64,000 bases of DNA from Ashinkailepas kermadecensis (GCA_034440615.1 JAOTOM010004020.1:62001-126000), one strand, 5' to 3'. Counted from the first letter of the stretch, positions 12,061-23,474 are shown. Translations and numbers: made by a program. The notes: generated by a model from the sequence alone, not told the origin.

Positions 12061-12489
12061 TTGCCAGTGGGCGTGTCGTTACGGTCGATATCGTGCACGA
12101 GTGCGGCAGAAGGCAACATGCAATGCCTGTGCATGGAGAATCAGGATTTTGTCAATTATTGCACCCATTGTGAGGATTCCAAGGCAGCACAACTTGTTGG
12201 ATTGTGTGGTCTAAAGTTTGACCAGTTGACAGATACCAAGTACGACAATTACGTAACGATAGCTAAGGTTATACCTAGATTAATCGAAATAATTGCCGAA
12301 TCGAATAGCACTAAGTTTTACAAATCCGTCGATGGAATTCGATACAAATTACGTATTCATAATCAGCACATGACCGGCTTACGAACCGTGTGTGTCTCGG
12401 CTTTTGTGCCTTCCGGACCCTTCCAACGGACCGTGGTAGCACGCGCAAGCAGATTTGTGCCCATTACTCCGTGTCGACATGATCACTAG
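12061..12489 (+). CDS. Unrecognised 142-codon open frame, possible exon or remnant
   Basis: One of the few longer frames here free of tandem repeats. Composition is protein-like. From the second methionine (residue 20) it has a cysteine cluster (MQCLCMENQDFVNYCTHC) and then a mixed region including FDQLTDTKYDNYVTIAKV and KFYKSVDGIRYKLRIHNQH. The cysteine spacing could suggest metal binding, but no family is recognised. No promoter, splice site or start context supports it, and neighbouring DNA shows no continuation. It could be an exon, a transposon ORF relic, or chance. Confidence 0.25.
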   Translation: MPVGVSLRSISCTSAAEGNMQCLCMENQDFVNYCTHCEDSKAAQLVGLCGLKFDQLTDTKYDNYVTIAKVIPRLIEIIAESNSTKFYKSVDGIRYKLRIHNQHMTGLRTVCVSAFVPSGPFQRTVVARASRFVPITPCRHDH

Positions 12490-12929
12490 ACCACGCGTCT
12501 CCTGCATCTGACCGCTCACTCAACCAGGATTGCCCTCTAACCAAGACGTGCTCTGAATTGTGCGTGCTCTGCATCTCGCAAGAACTCGGCCGGGTCACCG
12601 GGGTCAAGTTCGGGTCGCGCCGCGCCGGCTAAGGTCAGCGGCCCCGGCAAGGTCGCGCCACCCTCCGCTAACGGTGCGTCAAATATTTATGACTGGGCAT
12701 TCACGTGGATAGGGCCGCCGTCACTCAACCGTGACCGCGTGCCGTGACGTCACTGGACGGGGGACGTCGGCGGCGAGTTGTGGCGGCGACCGGCCGCCAG
12801 CCGCTGACGTCTGCTCTGGGGAGATGAGCAGGACGATAGGGAGAGGTCAACAGGAAGCCATACAGTGGGGCAAACGGGGAGAAACAAAATGGCCGAGGGG
12901 AGAGTGCGTAGCTAGTAGAGGCAGACAGA
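12490..12929. other. GC-rich, CpG-containing stretch
   Basis: GC- and CpG-rich sequence, especially 12590-12800, without gene signals. It resembles a CpG island in composition only; no start site is visible. Confidence 0.35.
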
Positions 12930-12975
12930 GAAAGAGAGAGAGAGAGAGCGAGAGAGAGAGAGAGAGAAAAAAAAG
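12930..12975 (+). repeat. (GA)n microsatellite with poly-A
   Basis: GA dinucleotides with one GC interruption, followed by an A run. The purine-rich strand bias continues to about 13060. Confidence 0.9.
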
Positions 12976-13156
12976 GAGATGTAGATGGGGAAATTGAGCG
13001 AAAGGAAGAGAGAGGAAGAAATAAATGGAAAGAGATGGAGGAGGAAAGATATAGAAGGGGAGAGAACTAGGATGATACCGAGCATCACCAAAGGCGAAAC
13101 AGGGAACAACAGAAGAAAAAAACAGAGTGCGACAGGGAAGGGAAGAGAGTGAGGGG

Positions 13157-13192
13157 GACGTAGCTGACGTAGCTGACGTAGCTGACGTCACT
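13157..13192 (+). repeat. 9-bp repeat GACGTAGCT
   Basis: Three perfect copies of GACGTAGCT and a fourth ending in GACGTCACT, which contains a TGACGTCA octamer (the CRE consensus). Confidence 0.85.
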
Positions 13193-13315
13193 GGCCTCCG
13201 CTGCAGACGGCACACCTGGCACGGTGTGAGATGAGCCGCACACGATCAGGGTCACCGGGAGCGGAGACATCCATTGGCGGTCACGCGTAAAACATCCAAC
13301 CGTGCGACTCATGTC

Positions 13316-13497
13316 AATGGGCAAAGATGGGCAAAGATGGGCAAAGATGGGCAAAGATGGGCAAAGTTGGGCAAAGATGGGCAAATATGGGCAAAGATGG
13401 ACAAAGATGGGCAAAGATGGGCAAAGATGGGCAAAGATGGGCAAAGATGGGCAAAGATGGGCAAAGATGGGCAAAGATGGGCAAAGATGGGCAAAGC
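13316..13497 (+). repeat. 10-bp minisatellite (GGGCAAAGAT)
   Basis: About eighteen units of TGGGCAAAGA with three single-base variants (GTT, AAT and GGAC forms). The 10-bp period equals about one helical turn. Confidence 0.97.
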
Positions 13498-13688
13498 CCC
13501 ACCAGACACGGACTTCTCTAACCGCCATCCGATCTGTCGCAGGATTAGCGGTTCGGAATTTAGAGCATCCTATCCCTCCTTCATGTCGGGATACGCCACT
13601 GCGTGATGCGTGGTGGAAATCAAGCAGGTCAAGGAAGCTTTGCCAGAATTCGTTTTGTCTTTCAGGGGCGGTGTGGCAGGGGCACTTC

Positions 13689-13750
13689 AACTCGGACATT
13701 CCAGAGACGCTTGCCGTCAACTCGGGCATTCCAGAGACGCTTGCCGTCAA
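13689..13750 (+). repeat. 30-bp tandem duplication
   Basis: Two adjacent 30-bp copies containing CATTCCAGAGACGCTTGCCG, with one base difference (GGACATT/GGGCATT). Confidence 0.85.
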
Positions 13751-14611
13751 TGGCCGTGAAGAGTTGTTGCTGCAGGACTATGTCCACCATTGGCGTCTCT
13801 TCTTCTCGCGTCGATTGCGTGCTCATGCCTTCAGGACTTCATATACACTAAGCACCTAATAGATTAAACATCAGAACGTCAACAACTTTCGATCGCGAGA
13901 ACTTGTAGTGTCATAATCGAGAACGATTTTCGAAAGTCAGGACTGCACATACAGCAATTTGATCTTGGCCATTTCAACCAAGCCTTTGTCAACGTTGCCG
14001 GATGTTGCGCTTAATTACCGTGCATTTTGCGAGTGCCTGATCGGTACTAGTGACTTCACACATTTTCCTGCTATTATTTTGCTGCTTGAAGTCTATAATC
14101 TTTCGATAAGCATGCCTGCTTCAAAGTTGTTCTCTGCAACGTTGAAAAGCTCGGATATTTGGACCGTCGCGTTTCCTCAGGTCGGGTTTTAGGAGACCTC
14201 CGTGCGCTGCGATGGTCGATTCTTCGACTAGGGTAGACATTTCTTAGTCACGAAATGGATTTTTTCGCCTTCCTAAACTCACGCTTTAACCAGCGAAAAA
14301 ACCGTATGCCGCAGCCTATGTTTGCGAATGTATTCTTCTGGTTATAGTAATTCGGAAGTTGCGCTACCCATGTGCACGAGGTAATTATGTAAGGTTTCGA
14401 ATACTCAAAAGTATGTGCAGGCAAGTAGGACATTAGACATTTGGAATACTAAGAAAGCATGCAGATTTAACCTCGTCCATGCAGAGCGCCTTCCTTAGAA
14501 TCTTTGATTCGCGCCACAGATAAACAGCGCGCCTCACAGCCCCACCGCTTGACATCCTTTGTCGACCTTGAGCTTCAATGTTTCGAGTATGTTTTGTCAG
14601 GCTATCGAACT
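13751..14611. other. No gene seen
   Basis: AT-leaning single-copy sequence. A 77-codon frame at 13959-14192 has no recognisable domain. Confidence 0.4.
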
Positions 14612-14852
14612 GAGACGTAGGAGCAAACTGTGACGTCGAAAGAGCGAACTGTGGCGTCATAGGAGCGAACTGTGACGTCGTAAAAGCGAATTGTGATATA
14701 AAGCGAATTGTGACGTCGAAAGAGCGAACTGTGACGTCGTAAGAGCGAATTGTGACGTCATAAAAAACTACTGTGACGTCGTGACAGCGAACTGTGACGT
14801 CGTAATAGCGAACTGTGACGTCGTAAAGGCGAACTGTGACGTCGTAAGAGCT
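14612..14852 (+). repeat. 21-bp minisatellite with TGACGTC in most units
   Basis: About eleven to twelve units of GCGAACTGTGACGTCGTAAGA. Nearly every unit keeps GTGACGTCG (the CRE half-palindrome), while the flanking GAACTGT and AAGAGC vary more. One unit is shortened (GTGATATAAAGC). Confidence 0.92.
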
Positions 14853-16069
14853 TCTGGCCGTTCCCAGAAGTCGTGAACCAATCTCACTCATTGTCGCCAC
14901 ACTGTAAAAGCTGGATATGGTAGGGTGATGGACAGCTGAGCGAATCTGCTTACATAGGTCACTAATCTTTCCAGGATAGCTCGAGGTCATCGACCCAAGT
15001 GTACGTCACACGATCTTTGTCGCTTACGAGTCACTTTGGGAATCATTTCTATGTCATAATTGAATTTGGTATTCATTTTTCAACTAGCTGGGTGCAAGAA
15101 CATAGTGCGCGGGACACTAGTCCAGAAGTTTCCAAAACAGAATCATCTCTTCTACCTCACCTGACACTTGACCTATAGGTCGAAATGCAATAAATCGCAC
15201 AATCGTAGTATCACTAGACACTGGACACTGGAAGCTGCCATATTAAACATTTCAAGCCCGTGGCGGTTCTGGATTTATATAGGGAATATTTAAGCTTGAA
15301 TAGTCGCAATTTTGCGACAAAATTGAAACCTAAGCCGTCTGCCGTGTAAGGCATTTCTGCATCGTCACAGGTACAAGGGGGTTGTCGCGGTCCCCCTCGT
15401 TCTTCCAAACGGAGAACGATAGTGTCATCAAGCAAATATCAGCGTCTTTCACGTGACAGTATTTCCTGATTGACATCCATTTTTGCATGCTTGTAGTTGC
15501 TGGTTGACCTTCCAGGGCCGCTCAAGGATCACTTTCCGCAAAGGTCGTGAATCTCCGCGTCTTCTTGTTCCCTGCGTAAAGGGAATGATAGATAAGCTCT
15601 TGCAAAATCCAATACAATATTACTCAGCATCCCTGGATATTGATGATGTACAATTGCTACATTCCGAATTATATGTGAAGGGTCAGATGAGGTCTAATTT
15701 TTACCTTGCTTTGAAATATTCCACAGTAGTTCCTGAAAATACTCTTTTCTTGCACCCATGTGCAACAATGTGTAAGGGAAACTAAGCTTCAGCGTCCAAT
15801 CCAACTTCAGAGTGACATCAGCCGAAAAGTACAATCTGACGTCAAGTCAGGTCACTGCCCTCGAGTGAGCTTGGAAAGGCTAATGAACGATACGAACAAG
15901 TAAACTCAGCTGTCTATCGCCCTGCCACTTCCAATATTGGCGATATGCGGGTAATAAGTAATTTATGTTCCAATAGTTGGCAATTTTGGCGAAAAACGGC
16001 CCGGCTTGTTCCCCTTATGGCGTCACAGTCCAGGGGCTTAACAGAATATCTCAGATTTTCTTTATCCCA
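14853..16069. other. No gene confidently seen
   Basis: Single-copy DNA. A 100-codon plus frame at 15483-15785 has protein-like composition but no recognised motif or context, so I do not call it. Confidence 0.35.
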
Positions 16070-16530
16070 TCAGGTCATAAAGTCATAAAGTCATAAAGTG
16101 ATCAGGCTTAATAAGAGCCACAGGGGTCCATCTGAGCTAAGCCCATAAAGGAAAGATACTATAGGAGGATAAAAATGACTCGGACACACCTCAAGCAATA
16201 CCCTATCACTGTTACTATCTACCCCAGCTTATCTAGCATCATTCACTTGATATTCCATGACACACTCTTTCATACCCATGAACCATCAATACTTTTCAAA
16301 CTCCATCCATGCCTGCTTAATGGGGCCTGCACAGTGTACACCTACTGGCGTAAATCTCATTCCCCATCCACCACCAATTAGAACTAAAAAACATGATTCA
16401 GGAACCTAAAATGTATCCAACCTATGTTTAAATGATTTCAATGAGGGACTCCCCACATCAGCAGGAATCCTATTCCATTGCTCAACCACCCTTTGACTGG
16501 AAACTTGTTGGCACTTACACAGGTCGACAG
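16070..16530 (-). mobile_element. CR1-type LINE, 3' fragment with tail (copy 2)
   Basis: On the minus strand this encodes VVEQWNRIPADVGSPSLKSF followed by KHRLDT, the C-terminal end of a CR1/Jockey-like reverse transcriptase ORF. A 3' region follows, ending in three 8-bp repeats of TTTATGAC (plus strand GTCATAAA, about 16075-16099). Short 8-bp direct repeats instead of poly-A are typical of CR1 elements. The sequence before the tail (CCCCTGTGGCTC) matches the LINE copy at 52 kb (CCCTTGTGGCTC), which ties the fragments together. Strongly 5'-truncated and inactive. Confidence 0.8.
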
Positions 16531-16934
16531 AGGATGCACCATGGGCTACGTTCAGCAGCGGCACACTGATGCGTGCCGTTTTTTTTGTGGTCGAGGAGAA
16601 ATCCTTAGTATATCACCCCCTTCCCTCTCCCTGGACGAGTGAGAGCCAAGCTGACCTGGGAAGTCAACTAGCAAACCGAAAAAAATAAAAGTAGGATTCG
16701 TAAAAGATTTTCATGGGTAGCACGCTTTATTTTCATATCGCGTATAATATTATTATTTTACTTATTCATATTTTCTAGCACTTTCATTCGGAAATCCTTG
16801 GAGCGTACAACCCCTTGCACAGAGGAAGTTGATGAAGTGCCGTATACGAGCGAGTGTTACGTGGATTGGCTATGCTGATGGTCTCTGAGTGTGTTTGCCT
16901 ACCACAGCTATCGCCCCTCGAACGGCGCACATCC
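16531..16934. other. No gene seen
   Basis: Single-copy, AT-rich in the second half. Nothing recognised. Confidence 0.4.
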
Positions 16935-17073
16935 GTAGCAGACGACCACACGGCGGGTAGTTGTAATGGGACAATAAGCAAAATCACATGTAGCAGACGA
17001 CCACATCACACGTATCACACGTAGCAGACGACCACACGGCGGGTAGTTGTAATGGGACAATAAGCAAAATCAC
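16935..17073 (+). repeat. 53-bp direct repeat, two copies 86 bp apart
   Basis: GTAGCAGACGACCACACGGC and the following 33 bases occur at 16935-16987 and again at 17021-17073. Between them lies a partial third copy of the first part. Confidence 0.85.
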
Positions 17074-17378
17074 GTGGTGGCACATTTTACCACACCACCA
17101 GTCACAAGCGCTCAACCTCAACTATCCAATCACGTGTGGCCCGAACAGGCGACATGCCATCGCCCAGTGCTGGGTGTCAATGACCTGCGACACGAAAGTA
17201 TCGTGGAAAATATACAACACTGGTTGAGCTATGGCTCAACTATGCCATGCTTTCGCCGGTGGTGTTCCATATGTGTTTTGGCTGAGAGCAGGGCAGCACA
17301 GATATTGCTGTGCCACACCAGCTACATGTTCCAGTCCTGTAGCGCGGTGCATGACACCGCGAACGGCCGCGACCCACT
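17074..17378. other. No gene seen
   Basis: Single-copy sequence. Overlapping frames only. Confidence 0.35.
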
Positions 17379-17473
17379 CAGCTTCGACCTCAAACGACCT
17401 CGACCAACTCAGCCTCGACCTCAAACGACCTCGACCAACTCAGCCTCGACCTCAAACGACCTCGACCAACTCA
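17379..17473 (+). repeat. 31-bp minisatellite, three copies
   Basis: Units containing CGACCTCAAACGACCTCGAC. Internally each is built from the shorter motif CGACCTC. Confidence 0.88.
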
Positions 17474-17805
17474 TATGCTGCTACCGAAACTCCCACCCAT
17501 ACTCTGGCCAGGCCGTCGTGACAAGAGCCTGACCTGCGTATCTATGCCCGGATCGCAGTCGCCCCGCACCGACCTCCAGTAAACACCGGGGACTAGCTAT
17601 ACTGCTCTGTTGTTTTATCGGTCGGGTTGCAGGTGTGACGAGTCAGCGTCGTTTGTTGCCCCTTAAACGGAACTGCAACACGAAAACTCAGCCGCTGGGA
17701 ACCAGCTGTCTCGCGGTGACATGTTTACGACGCACATAAAATAGCAGGATGTCATAATGCACTCCCGGGTATCAATGCGGTGATAAGATCGTCGCCGTCG
17801 CTGTC

Positions 17806-18056
17806 GAACCATTGATCACCAGTCACGAACCATTAGTCACCAGTCACCAACCATTGGTCCTCAGTCACCAACCATTGGTCGCAAGTGACCAACCATTGAT
17901 CACCAGTCACCAACCATTGGTCACCAGTCACGAACCATTGATCACCAGTCACGAACCATTGGTCACAAGTGGCCAACCATTGGTCACCAGCCGCCAACCA
18001 TTGGTCACCAGTCACCAACCATTGGTCACCAGTCACGAACCATTGATCACCAGTTG
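17806..18056 (+). repeat. 21-bp minisatellite (ACCATTGGTCACCAGTCAC)
   Basis: About twelve units alternating GGTCACCAGTCACC and GATCACCAGTCACG forms. The minus strand reads as open frames, an artefact. Confidence 0.93.
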
Positions 18057-18159
18057 TCCACTAGCCGATGGACGCCGGCTGGACGCAGACGTGTCGTCAT
18101 GCCCAGCCGACGGGTCGGGAGTCGAGTTAGCACGCCGTGGGGACGAAACCCGGCCCCGC

Positions 18160-18553
18160 CAGCGGGATAATACCGTTTACCCGGCACGCGATAACTCCCA
18201 TATCCGACACCGCCGCGTGCCGCCGCCGGTCGCCGGTCGCCGGTTTGACATCTCCCGACACCGGATCGTCAGCGGGATAATACCGTTTACCCGGCACGCG
18301 GTAACTCCCATATCCGACAGTGCCGCGTGCCGCCGCCGGTCGCCGGTCGCCGGTTTGACATCTCCCGACACCGGATCGTCAGCGGGATAATACCGTTTAC
18401 CCGGCACGCGATAACTCCCATATCCGACACCGCCGCGTGCCGCCGCCGGTCGCCGGTCGCCGGTTTGACATCTCCCGACACCGGATCGTCAGCGGGATAA
18501 TACCGTTTACCCGGCACGCGATAACTCCCACGTCCAACACTGCCGCGTGCCGC
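18160..18553 (+). repeat. 110-bp tandem repeat, about 3.6 copies
   Basis: Units start CAGCGGGATAATACCGTTTA at 18160, 18270, 18380 and 18490. They contain CGCCGGTCGCCGGTCGCCGG and are nearly identical. GC-rich and full of CpG. Confidence 0.95.
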
Positions 18554-18686
18554 CGCCGTCGACACGGAACGCAGCGCGGCGTCTCCGACACCGGCCCGAA
18601 CAAGGCCGCGGCCGGCCGGCGGAGGCGACGGCGACGTCCCCAGTGGAGCGGCGTCGCGGCGTTGCCGGCACGGCTGGGTCGACGTC

Positions 18687-18890
18687 GGTCGTCAGGCGGC
18701 TCGTCAGGCGGCTCGTCAGGTGCCGCTCGTCAGGCGCCGCTCGTCAGGCGTCGCTCCTCAAGCGGCTCGTCAGGCGGCTCGTCAGGCGGCTCGTCAGGCG
18801 GCTCGTCAGGCGGCTCGTCAGGTGCCGCTCGTCAGGCGCCGCTCGTCAGGCGTCGCTCCTCGAGCGGCTCGTCAGGCGGCTCGTCAGGCG
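18687..18890 (+). repeat. 12-bp minisatellite with 102-bp higher-order unit
   Basis: Basic unit CGTCAGGCGGCT. A block of variants beginning GTCAGGTGCCGCTCGTCAGG occurs at 18715 and again at 18817, so a 102-bp block was duplicated as a unit. Confidence 0.92.
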
Positions 18891-19034
18891 GCCAATACCG
18901 TACCGGAGCCCGCCGACAAACGTGCGTCTCGACTGTCGGGGCGGACGGACCACCCCTGCCGCGGCCGGTCTCGATTCCGGCCCACTCGGCCGGAAGCGGC
19001 CCGTGCCGCTCCACCCCACCGGAGCGGCACGTTT

Positions 19035-19382
19035 GGGCATCGGCCGATCCTCTGGGGTCCGCCGTGCCCACCCCATGTCCAGACCAGACGTTCGAGCCTC
19101 GGTTGACCCTCTGGGGTCCGCCGTGCCCACCCCATGTCCAGACCAGACGTTCGAGCCTCGTTTGACCCTCTGGGGTCCGCCGTGCCCACCCCATGTCCAG
19201 ACCAGACGTTCGAGCTTCGGTTGACCCTCTGGGGTCCGCCGTGCCCACTCCATGTCCAGACCAGACGTTCGAGCCTCGGTTGACCCTCTGGGGTCCGCCG
19301 TGCCCACTCCATGTCCAGACCAGACGTTCGATCCTCGGTTGACCCTCTTGGGTCCGCCGTGCCCACCCCATGTCCGGACGAG
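19035..19382 (+). repeat. 59-bp minisatellite, about six copies
   Basis: Units keyed on CCATGTCCAGACCAGACGTT and TGACCCTCTGGGGTCCGCCG. Little divergence between units. The long minus-strand frame that links it to the next array is an artefact. Confidence 0.95.
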
Positions 19383-19559
19383 ACGATTGTGCAGAAGCAG
19401 ATCGGACATCCAGCTACAGCTACAGCACTTCCGATTGGGCGCGGAGTATCTCATCACGTCTTCCTTGCGTGTTGGAGTAGAGACACGACTCTTATCCGTC
19501 CTCAGAATGCTCGTGTCAATTCCATGGCGCCGATAATGACCTGATGACACCGTGCTAGG

Positions 19560-20445
19560 GAGTTGTTGGTGACCAGTCTCCATAGTGGTGACCAGTGTTG
19601 GTGACCAGTCTCCGCAGTGGTGACCAGTGTTGGTGACCAGTCTCCATAATGGTGACCAGTGTTGGTGACCAGTCTCCACAGTGGTGACCAGTGTTGGTGA
19701 CCAGTCTCCATAGTGGTGACAGGTGTTGGTGACCAGTCTCCACAGTGGTGACCAGTGTTGGTGACCAGTCTCCATAGTGGTGACCAGTGTTGGTGACCAG
19801 TCTCCATAGTGGTGACCAGTCTCCATAGTGGTGACCAGTGTTGGTGACCAGTCTCCATAGTGGTGACCAGTGTTGGTGACCAGTGATGGTGACCAGTCTC
19901 TACAGTGGTGACCAGTGTTGGTGACCAGTCTCCACAGTGGTGACCAGCGTTGGTGACCAGTGTTGGTGACCAGTCTCCACAGTGGTGACCAATGTTTGTG
20001 ACCAGTCTTCACAGTGGTGACCAGTGTTGGTGACCAGTCTCCACAGTGGATGACCAGCGTTGGTGACCAGTGATGGTGACCAGTCTCCATAGTGGTGACC
20101 AGTGTTGGTGACCAGTCTCCATAGTGGTGGCCAGTGTTGGTGACCAGTCTCCACAGTGGTGACCAGTGTTGGTGACCAGTCTCCACAGTGGATGACCAGC
20201 GTTGGTGACCAGTGATGGTGACCAGTCTCCATAGTGGTGACCAGTGTTGGTGACCAGTCTCCACAGTGGTGACCAGTGTTGGTGACCAGTCTCCATAGTG
20301 GTGAACAGTGTTGGTGACCAGTCTCCACAGTGGTGACCAGTGTTGGTGACCAGTCTCCACAGTGGTGACCAGTGTTGGTGACCAGTCTCCACAGTGGTGA
20401 CCAGCGTTGGTGACCAGTGATGGTGACCAGTCTCCACAGTCGCGC
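19560..20445 (+). repeat. 32-bp minisatellite (TGGTGACCAGTCTCCATAG)
   Basis: About 27 units made of two related halves, TTGGTGACCAGTCTCCA(T/C)AG and TGGTGACCAGTG. Some units contain an extra GTGATGGTGACCAGT block that recurs at 19880, 20065, 20215 and 20410, hinting at higher-order duplication. A 535-codon minus-strand frame spans it because three units make 32 codons without stops. Confidence 0.95.
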
Positions 20446-20497
20446 TCTGCCACGGAAGGGGTCCAGTAACTCTACGCGGTCGTGTGCCTCCGCTGAT

Positions 20498-20550
20498 CAT
20501 GAGGTGATGAGGTGATGAGATGAGGTGATGATGACATGAGATGAGATGGT
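20498..20550 (+). repeat. ATGAGGTG-type short tandem
   Basis: Irregular 5-9 bp units (ATGAGGTG, ATGAGATG). Confidence 0.75.
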
Positions 20551-21136
20551 CGGCTGTGTTGTGGCCTGGTCAGGGTGGCGGTGAGGTAGCGGAGCGGCCG
20601 TTTCCAAGCTTTCACTGCATAATTTTCGGCTGCATAATTATCGCCTAAAACTGTACCGATAAATCGGAATGATGGGATCGCGTGGTGCAGTCTGGGTTCG
20701 TGACTCTCGCCTGGCGGGCAGGCACCTCGATCACGTCAAGGCACTCGAAAAAAAAGGTGAACTAAATGCCCAGTCAACTTGTTGTGCGCCGGCTTCAAGC
20801 GATTGTTAGAGTGAGGGGTTAGGGTGTTGATGCCAGTGCGATTGATAGGGAATGGTGTCGTCATCCCAAAGCCTCCCCTGGGATCTGGAAAATGATGTCA
20901 AATTAGCTACGTAAGAATGCATTCCTGCTACGTCCCAAATTAATAGTTGGAGTTTCTTTCCTTTGTTAAATGAACTACAGTAGGTTTGATTTTGTCAGGA
21001 CCTTTTCAGACTTTCATGAAAAATGTCACTTCCTTATCCCACCTACTATCCCAATTTTGGTAAGGCAGCTTTATTCAGTGCAGATTATTGATGGAATTTT
21101 TCATGCTAAAAACATAGCTTTCATAACTGACTTCTC
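20551..21136. other. No gene seen
   Basis: Single-copy DNA. A 121-codon plus frame starts at 20970 and runs through the 33-bp repeat below. Its first half is protein-like in composition but unrecognised. Confidence 0.35.
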
Positions 21137-21222
21137 TAAGTTCACTACAAAGCCAATAACTGGCTTCTTTAAGCTTACTACTAAGCCAATAACTGGCTTA
21201 TCTAAGCTCACTACTAAGCCCC
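21137..21222 (+). repeat. 33-bp tandem repeat, in frame with an open frame
   Basis: Two full copies and a partial third, starting at 21137, 21170 and 21203. Within the open frame at 20970-21335 they encode repeated FKLTTKPITG-like 11-mers, so the period keeps the frame open. Coding status unproven. Confidence 0.8.
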
Positions 21223-21340
21223 ATACGATGCGTCAATTCAAAAGGCGAATTTCACATATTCGTTCCGGCACAAATCGCTGCTTCGCGGGTAAGCGGCAAG
21301 ATCTAGTCGAATGTGCAAGTCATCTTGTTGGCTAAGCTCA

Positions 21341-21560
21341 TCAGCGTGGCAACAATGACTTTTTAATTATCATGAGCAAAAACACAAGTGCAGGACCTGT
21401 GAATAACTTGGATGGGAAGGGGTGGAGGTCGGTATTCAGGTATTCAGACGCAGCTTGCACACCTGGTGTAAGCTCATGGTCCTGAACACTGGGAATTGGG
21501 GGAGGGTGAGTGTGGGTTGGCCGAGGCACCCTAAAACCCAAATAACTAACTAACTAAGGT
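21341..21560 (+). mobile_element. Possible retroposon 3' end with (AACT)n tail
   Basis: The stretch ends in AAACCCAAATAACTAACTAA (21532-21556). Closely similar tails occur at 30691-30712 (plus) and 40345-40369 (minus), each preceded by different sequence. This looks like the simple-repeat tail of a SINE or LINE. The 5' boundary is unknown. Confidence 0.35.
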
Positions 21561-21706
21561 GAGTGTGGGCGACACACCAACTCATCTCTCCGTGACGGAG
21601 GTGCCACCACCACACGGTGCAGCAGCTGCATCGTTGACGGGCGTCGGACATGCCCGGTAGTGTCTTCTGGCCCCCGCGGCGGCATCCGCGCGCCGGGATT
21701 GTACGA

Positions 21707-21862
21707 TGTCTGGTGGATGGACTCCCGATCGTGCGGGATATCTGGTGGATGGACTCCCGATCGTGCGGGATATCTGGTGGATGGACTCCCGATCGTCCGG
21801 GATATCTGGTGGATGGACTCCCGATCGTGCGGGATATCTGGTGGATGGACTCCCGACCGTCC
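21707..21862 (+). repeat. 32-bp minisatellite, five copies
   Basis: Units contain CTGGTGGATGGACTCCCGAT and CGTGCGGGATAT, with single-base variants (GTGC/GTCC). Nearly identical copies. Confidence 0.95.
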
Positions 21863-22742
<880 letters not shown>

Positions 22743-22800
22743 TTTTTCTCTGTCTAGCTCCTTAAATTATCAGTATCCGAGCTTTCTATGCAACGCAGAA

Positions 22801-22967
22801 TGTTGATGTTGGTGTGTGACTGTGGCGGTCATGTGATGCCGTGCACACTGTTGGTGTAACTGTGGCGGTCATGTGATGCTGTGCACACTGTTGGTGTGTG
22901 ACTGTGGCGGTCATGTGATGCCGTGCACTCTGTTGGTGTGTGACTGTGGCGGTCACGTGATGCCGTG
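22801..22967 (+). repeat. 42-bp minisatellite, four copies
   Basis: Units contain GTGACTGTGGCGGTCATGTG and ATGCCGTGCACACTGTTGG. One copy is 3 bp shorter. Confidence 0.92.
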
Positions 22968-23188
22968 CATATTTCCAGGGCGTTGGACACAGGCGGGTCG
23001 CTCTGTTTACTTTTGCAGGGGAAGTTGGACTGTATGTGAAATAATAACATTCGCCCAATTGTCAACCTTGCTCCAGTACATGCAAATTTTCGCACAATAA
23101 CGTTTTTTTTAAATTCAGTATTAACCTACAAGGGTGGTCTGCGAATTTGCAAATTACACCTGGATTTACTATTACCTTTTTCAAGCAC

Positions 23189-23474
23189 AAATGTCCTCCA
23201 CACTGATCATCATCTACTGCTTGCCTCCAGCTATGTTCAGGGACGACAGCCCCGGGCTATGGTGATGCTAGTTTGCTTTGCCAGCATTGTGCACCTCAGT
23301 CCGTGATCGTACATAAGGCAAGTTGGTCACGAAATGTCCTCCACACTGATCATCATCTACTACTTGCCTCCAGCTATGTTCAGGGACGACAGCCCCGGGC
23401 TATGGTGATGCTAGTTTGCTTTGCCAGCATTGTGCACCTCAGTCCGTGATTGTACATAAGGCAAGTTGGTCACG
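23189..23474 (+). repeat. 143-bp tandem duplication, nearly identical
   Basis: AAATGTCCTCCACACTGATC starts at 23189 and 23332. The following about 140 bp agree except for a couple of bases (CTGCTTG/CTACTTG, GATCGT/GATTGT). Recent event. The unit is not recognised. Confidence 0.95.

Noticed and set aside
12490..12800. CpG-island promoter
   Set aside because: Composition alone. No initiator, TATA box or downstream exon could be identified.
18846..20453. 535-codon minus-strand frame rich in WSPLWRLV/GHHCGDWSP
   Set aside because: Made of the 32-bp and 59-bp minisatellites. Three 32-bp units equal 32 codons and happen to lack stops.
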